Source: Isoptericola dokdonensis DS-3 (GTDB lineage Bacteria > Actinomycetota > Actinomycetes > Actinomycetales > Cellulomonadaceae). Taken from it: a stretch of DNA of 64,000 bases. Position numbers and translations under genes: made by a program. The stretch spans positions 1,488,001 through 1,552,000 of the forward strand of contig NZ_CP014209.1 of the NCBI RefSeq assembly GCF_001636295.1, in the 5' to 3' direction. Below are positions 15,619 through 23,900 of the stretch, one piece after another. Each line of letters opens with the position of its first letter. The first letter of the stretch is position 1. The notes below the pieces were generated by a model. It did no database searches, was not told the DNA's origin, and saw only the letters and a list, made by a program, of their open reading frames with translations.

Positions 15619-15990
15619 TCAGGCGGCGGCCTGCTCCGACTTGCGCGGCCGGCCCCGGCCACGCTTGCGGGCGACGACGACGCCGTCCACGAAGACCTCG
15701 CCGCCCCAGACGCCCCATGGCTCGGATCGCTCGAGGGCACCGGCCAGGCAGCCCGCCTGGAGCGGGCAGTCGCGGCAGAGCGCCTTGGCCTGCTCCACCT
15801 GGGTGGTGTGCTCGGCGAACCAGAGCTCGGGGTCGTTGGTCCGGCAGGGCAGCAGGGCCGCGAACTGTGCGTCGAGCTCGGCCGCCTCGTTCGGGTCCTG
15901 GGTCACGGGCTGGTGGGGGGTCCAGTGGCGGGCACCACCGGCGGGGGCCGCATCGACCAGCCGCTCGTCCAACAGCTGTGCGAGACGCAC
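15619..15990 (-). CDS. whiB7: WhiB7-type transcriptional regulator
   Basis: A 123-residue iron-sulfur regulator. The four cluster cysteines are in PCRTNDPELWF and ALCRDCPLQAGC. The turn motif is EPWGVWGGE, and a C-terminal AT-hook RGRGRPRK identifies the WhiB7 (WblC) class, which binds the sigma-factor region 4 and AT-rich DNA upstream of -35 to switch on intrinsic antibiotic resistance. The GTG at 15990 has GGAGGA six bases upstream. A leader of about 400 bases with an upstream ORF and attenuator precedes it, and an A-rich element lies upstream of its promoter, consistent with autoregulation. Confidence 0.93.
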   Translation of the reverse strand: MRLAQLLDERLVDAAPAGGARHWTPHQPVTQDPNEAAELDAQFAALLPCRTNDPELWFAEHTTQVEQAKALCRDCPLQAGCLAGALERSEPWGVWGGEVFVDGVVVARKRGRGRPRKSEQAAA

Positions 15991-16115
15991 GATGTTCCTC
16001 CGTCAGGTCCTGGGTGTGAATGAACGTCGGTGTTCAGGACCTGCGGTGGACCCCTGTGGTCAGAGGTCTGGCTCGTCCGGCCGGTGAGGGCCGACATCCC
16101 GGTCGGGAATGACGA

Positions 16116-16147
16116 AGGCCGCGGGTCCCATGTGGACTCCGCGGCCT
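16116..16147 (-). terminator. Attenuator hairpin in the whiB7 leader
   Basis: Nine perfect base pairs (AGGCCGCGG with CCGCGGCCT) extend through four more pairs after one imperfect position. On the transcribed strand the hairpin begins nine bases after the upstream ORF stop at 16157. It lies 126 bases before the whiB7 start, as expected for a terminator opened or closed by ribosome stalling on the upstream ORF. Confidence 0.7.
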
Positions 16148-16156
16148 GGACCGGTG

Positions 16157-16321
16157 CTAGACCGGTTGACTCCAGGTGGCGGAGCTGGGTGCGAGAGAGG
16201 CGAGGGGATCGCCTGCGACGTGGCGCGTACGGACGCGCACGATCGGCTCGAAGCCACGCAGGGCAGAGTTCTCCCCCGTGTATCCGCCGATCGCGCCGAT
16301 GAACGGCTTCATGATCTCCAT
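16157..16321 (-). CDS. whiB7 leader peptide (upstream ORF)
   Basis: A 54-codon ORF starting MEIMKPFIGAIGGYTGENSA, with GAGGAGG upstream. Its start lies 331 bases before whiB7. Upstream ORFs that sense slowed translation and set whiB7/wblC transcription are described for Streptomyces and mycobacteria. Its stop next to the hairpin at 16116-16147 fits that design. An in-frame ATG at 16312 is an alternative start (MKPFIG). The peptide has no recognizable domain, and the role of its sequence is inferred from position only. Confidence 0.65.
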   Translation of the reverse strand: MEIMKPFIGAIGGYTGENSALRGFEPIVRVRTRHVAGDPLASLAPSSATWSQPV

Positions 16322-16393
16322 CTCTTCACCCACCTCCTCACTGTCTCGGGCCCGCACCTCTCGGCGCGGACCGCCACGAACTCGGTCAGCACG

Positions 16394-16441
16394 AGCATAG
16401 ACCTCGGCGTCCGTGGCGCCACATCTTTTTTGGAACTTTTT
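16394..16441 (-). promoter_or_regulatory. whiB7 promoter with AT-rich upstream element
   Basis: On the minus strand: A-runs of five and six (from 16437-16441 and 16426-16431), then a -35 region near the palindromic GTGGCGCCAC, then -10 TATGCT (16394-16399). A-rich DNA just above -35 is the known binding context of the WhiB7 AT-hook. In this very GC-rich region it stands out. Confidence 0.6.
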
Positions 16442-16484
16442 CTCGACGTTCTTCTCGACGTCCTTCTCGACGTCCTTCTCGACC
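16440..16484. repeat. 12-bp tandem repeat upstream of the whiB7 promoter
   Basis: About 3.75 copies of TTCTCGACGTCC (the first copy has one T for C), directly next to the A-rich whiB7 element and 50 bases past the uvrD2 stop. No coding role is supported. Confidence 0.85.
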
Positions 16485-16533
16485 CGGCTCGCACCACGCT
16501 CCGCGAGCCCGTTCCGCCGCCGCGTCGTGCCCC

Positions 16534-18567
16534 TCAGGCGCCCCGTCCGGCCGTCTCGACGAGGCTCAGCAGCGTCTGTCCGTAGCGGTCGATCTTCGCC
16601 GGGCCGATGCCGTTGATCCGCGCGAGCTGGGCGGTCGAACCCGGGCGCAGCTCGGCGATCGCCGCCAACGTGGCGTCGCCGAGCACCGTGTACGCCGGCT
16701 TGTCCGTCTCACGCGCCACCGACGACCGCCATTCCCGCAACGCGTCGAAGAGGGCTGCGTCGGCCTCCCCGAGCCGCGCTCGCGCCTGCCCGCGCTGCGC
16801 CCGTCCCGTCCCGCCGCGGCGGTCGTCGGGCCACAGCCCGTCGAGGAACCGGGTGCGCTTGCGGGTCGCCCGTCCGCCGGGGTTGCGCGACCGCGCGAAC
16901 GACAGCTCCAGGTGGTCGCGGGCGCGGGTGACGCCGACGTACAGCAGCCGACGCTCCTCGTCCACGCCCTCGTCCGTCTCCGCCAGGGAGATCGGCATGA
17001 GGCCCTCGCTCATGCCCGCGAGGAACACCGCATCCCACTCCAGCCCCTTCGCGGCGTGCAGCGAGGCGAGCGTCACGCCCTCGACCGTCGGGGCGTGCTG
17101 CGCGGCCGCCCGTTCGGTGAGCTCGGCGACCAGCGCCTCCAGGGTCGCGGGCGCGTCGTCCGGCGCCGCCGCGGCGAGGTCGTCGGCCAGGCCGACCAGC
17201 GCCTGCATCGCCTCCCACCGCTCCCGCGTCGCGCCCCGGGCCGCCGGCGGCTTCTCCGCCCAGCCCGCCGACAGCAGGACGTCGCGGACCTGCTCGGGCA
17301 TCGGCTGGTCCGGGTCGGCGGACCGCGCCGCCCCGCGCAGCAGCACCACCGCGTCCCGCACGTCCTTGCGCGAGAAGAAGCGCTCCCCGCCGCGCACCTG
17401 ATAGCTCACCCCGGCGTCGGACAGCGCCGACTCGAACGCCGCCGACTGGGAGTTCGTGCGGTACAGCACCGCGATCTCGCTCGGACGCACGCCGTCGGCG
17501 ACCAGCCGGGCGGCCCGCGCCGCGATCCCCGCGGCCTCCGCCTCGTCGTCGTCGTACGTCGTGAACGCCACCGGCGGCCCGGACGGCCGCTGCGCGACCA
17601 GCTCGAGCGCGTTCGTGACCCGCCCGCGGCGCAGCACGTCGTTGGCCAGGTGCACCACCTGCGGGGTCGAGCGGTAGTCCCGCACCAGGCGGATCACCTG
17701 CGCCCCCGGGTGCCGGCGCGGGAAGTCGAGCAGGAAGTGCTGCGTCGCGCCCGTGAACGAGTAGATCGTCTGCGACGGGTCCCCCACGACGCACAGCTCC
17801 TTGCGGTCCCCCAGCCACAGGCCCAGCAGGTACTCCTGCAGGGGCGACACGTCCTGGAACTCGTCCACGAGGAAGTGCCGGTACTGGGACCGCACCTGGT
17901 CCGCGACGTGCGGGTGCGAGCCCAGCATGTCGGCCAGCATGAGCAGCACGTCCTCGAAGTCGATGACGCCGCGCTCCGTCTTCACGTCCTCGTAGGCGGC
18001 GATCAGCCGGGAGACCGTCTGGTGGTCGTGGCCCGACGGCGGCGGACGGTCCTCGGACGCCGCCGCCTTCTCGTAGTCCTCCGCGCTGATCAGCGAGGAC
18101 TTCGCCCACTCCACCTCGCTCGCGAGGTCCCGCACCGCGACCCGGTCGACCGACACCCCGAGCCGCCGCGCGGCCTCCGCCACCGCCGCGGCCTTGTGCT
18201 CGAGGATCTGCGGCGGCGCGCCGCCCACGACCCGCGGCCAGAAGTAGCCGAGCTGGCGCAGCGCCGCCGCGTGGAACGTGCGGGCCTGCACCCCGGCGAC
18301 CCCCAGGTCGCGCAGCCGGGTCCGCATCTCCCCCGCGGCGCGCGCCGTGAACGTCACCGCGAGCACCGACGTCGGCGCGTACGCCCCCGTCCGCACGCCG
18401 TACGCGATGCGGTGCGTGATGGCGCGGGTCTTGCCCGTCCCGGCACCGGCCAGGACACAGACCGGACCGGTCAGGGCGAGGGCGACCTCCCGCTGCTCGG
18501 GGTCGAGCGCGTCGAGGATCGCGTCGGGATGAAGAGGGGCACCCGGGGAGTTGGTCGTGAGGGACAT
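16534..18567 (-). CDS. uvrD2: ATP-dependent DNA helicase UvrD2
   Basis: A 677-residue superfamily 1A helicase. Walker A is VLAGAGTGKTR, motif II is VDEFQDV, and LASLHAAKGLEWDAVFLAG and LLYVGVTRARDHLEL are motifs V and VI. A C-terminal HRDC domain follows (about 605-670, AYTVLGDATLAAIAELRPGS). The HRDC-bearing form next to whiB7 and a mycoredoxin corresponds to mycobacterial UvrD2, a 3'-5' helicase of DNA repair. The tetracysteine element that mycobacterial UvrD2 carries before HRDC is not present. GACAAT at 18576-18581, eight bases before the ATG, is a leaderless promoter. Confidence 0.92.
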   Translation of the reverse strand: MSLTTNSPGAPLHPDAILDALDPEQREVALALTGPVCVLAGAGTGKTRAITHRIAYGVRTGAYAPTSVLAVTFTARAAGEMRTRLRDLGVAGVQARTFHAAALRQLGYFWPRVVGGAPPQILEHKAAAVAEAARRLGVSVDRVAVRDLASEVEWAKSSLISAEDYEKAAASEDRPPPSGHDHQTVSRLIAAYEDVKTERGVIDFEDVLLMLADMLGSHPHVADQVRSQYRHFLVDEFQDVSPLQEYLLGLWLGDRKELCVVGDPSQTIYSFTGATQHFLLDFPRRHPGAQVIRLVRDYRSTPQVVHLANDVLRRGRVTNALELVAQRPSGPPVAFTTYDDDEAEAAGIAARAARLVADGVRPSEIAVLYRTNSQSAAFESALSDAGVSYQVRGGERFFSRKDVRDAVVLLRGAARSADPDQPMPEQVRDVLLSAGWAEKPPAARGATRERWEAMQALVGLADDLAAAAPDDAPATLEALVAELTERAAAQHAPTVEGVTLASLHAAKGLEWDAVFLAGMSEGLMPISLAETDEGVDEERRLLYVGVTRARDHLELSFARSRNPGGRATRKRTRFLDGLWPDDRRGGTGRAQRGQARARLGEADAALFDALREWRSSVARETDKPAYTVLGDATLAAIAELRPGSTAQLARINGIGPAKIDRYGQTLLSLVETAGRGA

Positions 18568-18575
18568 CGTCTGCG

Positions 18576-18581
18576 ATTGTC
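18576..18581 (-). promoter_or_regulatory. Leaderless -10 (GACAAT) of uvrD2
   Basis: It ends eight bases before the ATG at 18567, and no Shine-Dalgarno intervenes. Confidence 0.5.
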
Positions 18582-18627
18582 GCAGCCGAGACCGACACCG
18601 CCACCGCCGTCCACAGGAGACCCCCCG

Positions 18628-18894
18628 ATGACCGCCACCCCGACGCTCCCCGAGCCCGGCACGCTCACCATGTACTCGACCACGTGGTGCGGCTACTGCC
18701 GCCGGCTGCGCACGCAGCTCGACTCCGAGGGGATCCGTTACACGGTGATCGACATCGAGGACGAGCCGGAGACCGCCGCGTACGTCGAGCAGGTCAACGG
18801 CGGCAACCGCACCGTCCCCACGGTCGTCTACCCCGACGGCAGCGCCGCCACCAACCCGACGCTCGCCGACGTCAAGGCCGCGCTCGCGTCCTGA
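18628..18894 (+). CDS. mrx1: Mycoredoxin (glutaredoxin-like)
   Basis: An 88-residue thioredoxin-fold protein with the redox motif WCGYC (about residues 20-24) and the cis-Pro signature RTVPTVVYPDGS. Mycoredoxin-1 uses mycothiol to reduce S-mycothiolated proteins in actinobacteria. Its place divergent from uvrD2 and beside nudC matches the mycobacterial arrangement. AGGAGA ends seven bases before the ATG. Cytoplasmic; the family is certain, the mycothiol specificity is inferred from the CGYC motif and taxon. Confidence 0.9.
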   Translation: MTATPTLPEPGTLTMYSTTWCGYCRRLRTQLDSEGIRYTVIDIEDEPETAAYVEQVNGGNRTVPTVVYPDGSAATNPTLADVKAALAS

Positions 18895-18918
18895 CCGCGG
18901 CCACGGTGGGACCGGTGC

Positions 18919-19866
18919 TCACCAGGACCCGGGCAGCTCCGCGCCGTACCACTCCTCGATCAGGGCCCGGGCGATCGACGCCCGGCCCGGCAGGCCCACC
19001 TCGCCGCTCTCGACGGCGGCCAGCAGCCCGGCCCGGGTGAACCAGCGCGCCTCGCTCACCTCGTCGTCGTCCGTCCGGACCTCCGTCGACACCGCGCGCG
19101 CCCGGAACCCCAGCATCAGCGAGGCCGGGAACGGCCACGGCTGCGAGCCCCGGTAGACGACGTCGCCCGGCCCGGCGCCGATCGTCACGCCCGCCTCCTC
19201 GGCGACCTCCCGGCGCACCGCGTCCTCCAGCGCCTCGCCCGCCTCCACGAACCCCGCCAACGTGGAGAACCGGCCCGGCGCCCAGGCCGCCGCGTGCCCG
19301 AGCAGCAGGCGGTCGTCGTCGTCGACCACCGCCATGATCACCGCCGGATCGGTGCGCGGGTAGGACTCCCTGCCGTCCACCGGGCAGCGGCGCGCCCATC
19401 CCGCCTGCACGACCGTCGTCGGGGACCCGCACCGCCCGCAGTGTTCGTGGGTGCCGTGCCAGCCGGCCAGCGCGACCGCCTCCACCGCGAGCCCGTGGGC
19501 CAGCACCGCCACGTCGTCGTCCGCGGCGAGCGCCGCCACCTGCTCCCGGGCGGTGTCGCGCAGCCCCGCCCAGCCGTCCGCGCCCGTCGGCACCCCCGGG
19601 TCGTCGTCCCCGGGCAGGACCAGGGCGAGCCGGGCGGCGCCGTCCTGCTCCCCGAGGAAGAGCCGCAGGCCCTCCGGCAGGCCGGACGGCGGCAGCAGCG
19701 CCGCCCGGGGCGTCCCGGCCCCGACGACGGCGAGCCGGCCGCGGTGCAGCACCAGCGTGCGGGTCGTGGGATCGGCGAGCGCGCGGTCGATCACGTCGGG
19801 CTCCGTGCGGCGGTGCGCCGCGCGGTCGTGCCGCGTGCGGATGAAGGGCAGGTCCAGGACGTCCAC
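18919..19866 (-). CDS. nudC: NAD(+) diphosphatase / RNA decapping Nudix hydrolase
   Basis: A 315-residue NudC-family enzyme that splits NAD(H) and NAD-capped RNA. A divergent N-terminal domain comes first. A zinc-ribbon remnant follows (HCGRCGSP...RRCPVDG), in which the usual fourth Cys is Asp. Then comes YPRTDPAVIM and the Nudix box GFVEAGEALEDAVRREVAEEAG. The NudC-specific array SQPWPFPASL lies 16 residues after the box. The three-Cys ribbon is seen in other actinobacterial NudC proteins, so it is probably not a defect. Neighbours uvrD2 and adnB fit the conserved order. Confidence 0.92.
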   Translation of the reverse strand: MDVLDLPFIRTRHDRAAHRRTEPDVIDRALADPTTRTLVLHRGRLAVVGAGTPRAALLPPSGLPEGLRLFLGEQDGAARLALVLPGDDDPGVPTGADGWAGLRDTAREQVAALAADDDVAVLAHGLAVEAVALAGWHGTHEHCGRCGSPTTVVQAGWARRCPVDGRESYPRTDPAVIMAVVDDDDRLLLGHAAAWAPGRFSTLAGFVEAGEALEDAVRREVAEEAGVTIGAGPGDVVYRGSQPWPFPASLMLGFRARAVSTEVRTDDDEVSEARWFTRAGLLAAVESGEVGLPGRASIARALIEEWYGAELPGSW

Positions 19867-19957
19867 GCCAGCGACCGTACCCGCGCCGGGGCCCGCCCGG
19901 GCACGCGGCGCCCGGACACGCCCGCACCGCAGCGACCCGCGCCGCCCCCGACCGCAC

Positions 19958-19963
19958 TACGGT
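19958..19963 (+). promoter_or_regulatory. Leaderless -10 (TACGGT) of the phosphotransferase gene
   Basis: It ends six bases before the GTG at 19970. This decides the start in a frame that stays open for another 500 bases upstream through nudC. Confidence 0.55.
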
Positions 19964-19969
19964 GAGCAC

Positions 19970-20893
19970 GTGCCCCGCAGCCCGCTCGCCCTCGCCGCCC
20001 TGTCGACGGCCGCCGTCCCCGGCCTCGACGCGCGCACCGTGCACGCGGAGGACGTCCCCGGCGACTACGACGTCGCCGTCGTCACGACCGTCGACGCCGA
20101 GGAGTGGATGGTGCGCGCCCCCACCACCGCGCTCGCCGGGGCCGCGCTCGAGGCCGAGATCGAGCTCCTGGAGTCGCTGCACCTCTACGTCCAGGCCGGG
20201 GTGCTGCCGTTCGCGGTGCCGCAGATCGCCGGGTCCGCGCTGCTGCCCGAGGGCGGGCGCGCCGTCGTCCACCAGCGCCTCACCGGCGTGCCGCTCGACA
20301 TCGGCGGGCTGCGTCCCGGACCCGGCCTCGCCGCCGACCTCGGCCGCACCCTTGCCGCCGTCCACGAGCTGCCCGCCGCCGTCGTCGAGGCGTGCGGGCT
20401 GCCGTCCTACACCGCCGCCGAGTACCGCGAGCGTCGTCTCGTCGAGCTCGACGAGGCCGCCGCGACCCGGCGCGTCCCCGCCGACCTGCTGCGCCGCTGG
20501 GAGCACGCACTGGAGGACGTCAGCCTGTGGCGGTTCCAGCCCGTCGTCGTGCACGGCGACCTCGCGCCCGACCAGGTGCTCGTCACCGGCAACCGGGTCA
20601 CCAGCATCAGCGGCTGGTCCGACGCCCGCGTCGCCGACCCCGCCGACGACCTCGCCTGGCTCCTCGCGGCCGCACCCCCCGAGTGCGTCGACGCGATCAT
20701 GGAGGCCTACCAGCTGCGCCGCACCGAGCTCACCGACCCGCGACTGGTCGACCGCGCGCTGCTCGTCGGTGAGCTGGCACTGGCCCGCTGGCTGCTGCAC
20801 GGCGTGCGGCGCGGGCTGTCGGACGTCGTCGCGGACGCCGAGTCGATGCTCGCGGACCTGGACGAGGCGACCCGGGAGGACACCCCCGCCTGA
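19970..20893 (+). CDS. Aminoglycoside/macrolide phosphotransferase-fold protein
   Basis: A 307-residue kinase-like protein of the APH family. Brenner's motif is VVVHGDLAPDQVLV (about 190-203), followed by ISGWSDARVADPADDLAWLL, which holds the second metal-binding Asp. The N-terminal lobe is small (AEEWMVRAPTTALAGAALEAEIELLESL). It resembles actinobacterial proteins labelled macrolide 2'-phosphotransferase-like. As a conserved chromosomal neighbour of adnB, it need not act on antibiotics, and the true substrate is unknown. The start is set by a -10 box six bases upstream. Confidence 0.82.
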   Translation: MPRSPLALAALSTAAVPGLDARTVHAEDVPGDYDVAVVTTVDAEEWMVRAPTTALAGAALEAEIELLESLHLYVQAGVLPFAVPQIAGSALLPEGGRAVVHQRLTGVPLDIGGLRPGPGLAADLGRTLAAVHELPAAVVEACGLPSYTAAEYRERRLVELDEAAATRRVPADLLRRWEHALEDVSLWRFQPVVVHGDLAPDQVLVTGNRVTSISGWSDARVADPADDLAWLLAAAPPECVDAIMEAYQLRRTELTDPRLVDRALLVGELALARWLLHGVRRGLSDVVADAESMLADLDEATREDTPA

Positions 20894-20956
20894 GGCGTCG
20901 GCGGCACGGTGCGCCCGCGGCGCAGCGGCGCGCACCGGTGCAGGTGGCCGGCGGCC

Positions 20957-23900
20957 TCAGGCGCCACGGACCAGCGCTTCGAGACCGGCTTCGTCGAGGA
21001 GCTCCGTCGGACGCACCGTGGTGCCGTCGGCCACGTGGACGAACGCCGCGCTGACCTTCTCCACGGGAATGCCCTTCCACCGCGACCACGCGAGCCGGTA
21101 GGCGGCGAGCTGCACCTCCCGCTGGGCCCGGTCGACGGGGTCGCGGGGTGCGCGGCCCGTCTTCCAGTCCACGACGACGACGGCCGGGGCCTCCCCGGGA
21201 GCGGGTTCCGGGGCGTCGGGGTCGGGGAACACCGCGTCGATGCGGGAGCGGACCATGACCCCGCCGACCGGGGTCTCGACGTCCTGCTCGACGGCGACGG
21301 GGGTGAGCGCCGCCCACGGGGTGCCCAGGAAGAGCTCCTTGAGCTCGTCGAGGGCGAGGTCGCCCGAGTGGTCGCCGGCGTCCTCGGCGCCGGGCATGTC
21401 CTCGACGTCGAGCAGGGACGCGGCGCCGAAGTACTGCTCGACCCAGGCGTGGAAGAGCGTCCCGCGCCGGGCGTGGACCGTCGGCTCGACGGGCACGGGC
21501 CGGCGGAGCTGGCGCGCGAACTCGTCGCGGTCCCGGGCGAGGCGCACCAGCCCGGAGGCGGACACGTGGGCGGGCATCTCGACGCTCGGCTCGACGCGGT
21601 CGGCCCGCTCGGCCAGGAGGAGGCGGGCGAGACCGACGAGGTCGTGCCCGGTCTCGTCGACGAGACCGCCGTCGGCGGGCTCGGCGTCCGCGGCCGCACG
21701 GACGCGCGCGGCGGTGCGGCGCAGCAGGTCGCGCGCCGTCGGCACGTCGCCCGGCGCCGTCGGCGCGCTCCCCGGCACCGCCGGTTCCGGGGCGGTCCCG
21801 CCGGCCTCGGGCGCGGGCCACACGCCCGTGGGCACCTCGCCGTCGCGCGGGTTGTCGGTGCCGTCGGGGGCCGGTTCCCAGCCCTCCGTCGACACCAGGC
21901 CCGCCTCGGCGAGCTCCTGCAGGAACGGTGACAGGGCTCGCGGCTTGGCGGCCGTGCCCCACCAGTGCGCCGTGCAGAACAGCTCACGGCGGGCGCGGGT
22001 GAACGCGACGTAGGCGAGACGCCGCTCCTCGGCGAGCTGGTGCGCCCCGCAGTCGAGGACGAACTCGTCGCGCCGGGCCATCAGCTCCTTCGTGTCCGCC
22101 ACGGACGCGAGGTCCAGGCCCGGGAGGTCCTCGGCGTCGCCGCGCAGAGGGTAGGGCAGCTCGCCCAGACCGGACAACCAGCCCGGCGAGGTGCGCCCCC
22201 GGGAGCTCTCGGCGACGGTCGGGAACACGCCGTCGACCAGCCCGGGGACGGCGACGACGTCCCACTCGAGCCCCTTCGCGGCGTGCGCCGTGATGATCTG
22301 CACGGCGTCCGGGTCGGGCTCGCGGACCGGCATGTCGAGGCCGCGCTCCTGGTCGTCGGCGACGCCGAGCCAGGCGAGGAACGCGCCGAGGGTGGCGACG
22401 TCCGCCGACTGGGCGAAGGAGGCCGCCACGTCGCGGAACGCGTCGAGGTGCTCGCGGCCGCGGCGGCTCACGCCGTCGGCGGCGTACGGCCCGGCACCCG
22501 CGAGGCCGTCCGCCAGCAGCTCGGCCGTCGCCACCTCGACGTCCAGGCCGAGCGCGCGCTCCGCCGCCACGACGAGCTCCGGCAACGACAGGTAGGTGAG
22601 GGAGCGCAGGTCCCGCAGCAGCCGGGCGAGGGCCGCGAGGCGGGTGCGTCCTTCCGGGGTGAGGACGCGGCCGTCGCGGGCGGCGCGACCCGGCTCGGGC
22701 AGGTCGTCGAGGGCGTCCACGAGAGACCGGTGGTCGACGACGTCACCCTCGACGACCGTCACCTCGTCGCCGTCCGGCACGTCGCCGGGTGCGTCGTCGG
22801 GCGCACCCGCGGCGGCGTGGCGGCGCCGCGGGTCGTCGCGACGGGCCAGGTCCGCCGCCGAGGAGCCCAGGGCGTGCAGGTCGGCGGCACCGAGGTTGAC
22901 CCGCGGGCCCGTGAGCAGCCGCAGCAGGGAGTCCCCTCGCGACGGGTCGTGCACGGCCTCCAGCAGCGCGACGACGTCGACCACCTCGGGCGTGGTGAGC
23001 AGGCCGCCGAGCCCGACGACCTCGACGGGCAGCCCGCGGCGACGCAGGGCCGTCTCGAGCACGGCGAACTGCGACCGCGCCCGGCACAGCACGGCGGCGG
23101 TCACCCGGTCGGCGCCGTCGGGCCGGGTGCCGCGCCGCCAGCGGGCGGCGACGAGCTCGGCGACGACCTCGGCCTCCTCCTCGAGGGTGGCGGCGACGTG
23201 CGCCCGCACGACGCCCTGGCCGGCGCCGTCCCGCAGGTGCAGCGGCGGCACCGGCACGGCCGTCCCGGCGTCCCGCAGCGGCCCCGAGGCGACGTTGGCG
23301 GCGGCGAGGACGGCGGCGTCGTTGCGCCACGACGTGCTGAGGAAGCGCACCGGGGCCGCACCGCCGTCGGCGTGCCGGAACCGGTCCGGGAACCGCGACA
23401 GCCCCGCGGCCGACGCGCCGCGCCAGCCGTAGATCGACTGGTGCGGGTCGCCGACGGCGGTCACGGCGTGCCCCCCGCCGAACAGGCCGGCCAGCAGCTC
23501 GACCTGCGCGAACGACGTGTCCTGGTACTCGTCGAGCAGCACGGCCCGGAAGCGCGTGCGCTCGGCGGCGCCGACCGCGGGCACGGTGCGCGCCAGCTCG
23601 GCGGCGAAGGCGACCTGGTCGCCGAAGTCGAGGGAGTCCGCGACCCGCTTGCGGCGCCGGTACTCGGCGACCAGGTCCAGGAGCCGGGCACGTTCGGCGA
23701 CCGACCGGATCAGCTTCTCCACGTCCTGGGTGCGCGCCCGCTGCCGGGGCCCCAGCGGCAGGGAGTCCAGCCGCTCGACGATCCCGTCGAGGACGTCACG
23801 GGCCTCGTCGACGCCGCGCAGGTGCTCCCCCAGTGCTCCGGACAGCGACAGCACCGCCCCCACGACGGTGCTCACCGCCTTGTCGGTGCCGAGGTCGCCG

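Noticed and set aside
16440..16484. Tandem 12-mers as a CRISPR array
   Set aside because: Units are directly adjacent with no spacers, far below CRISPR size, and there are no cas genes in the window.
19391..19450. NudC zinc site lacking the fourth Cys as evidence of inactivation
   Set aside because: The CxxC...CxxD form recurs in actinobacterial NudC proteins, and the Nudix box and SQPWPFP array are intact.
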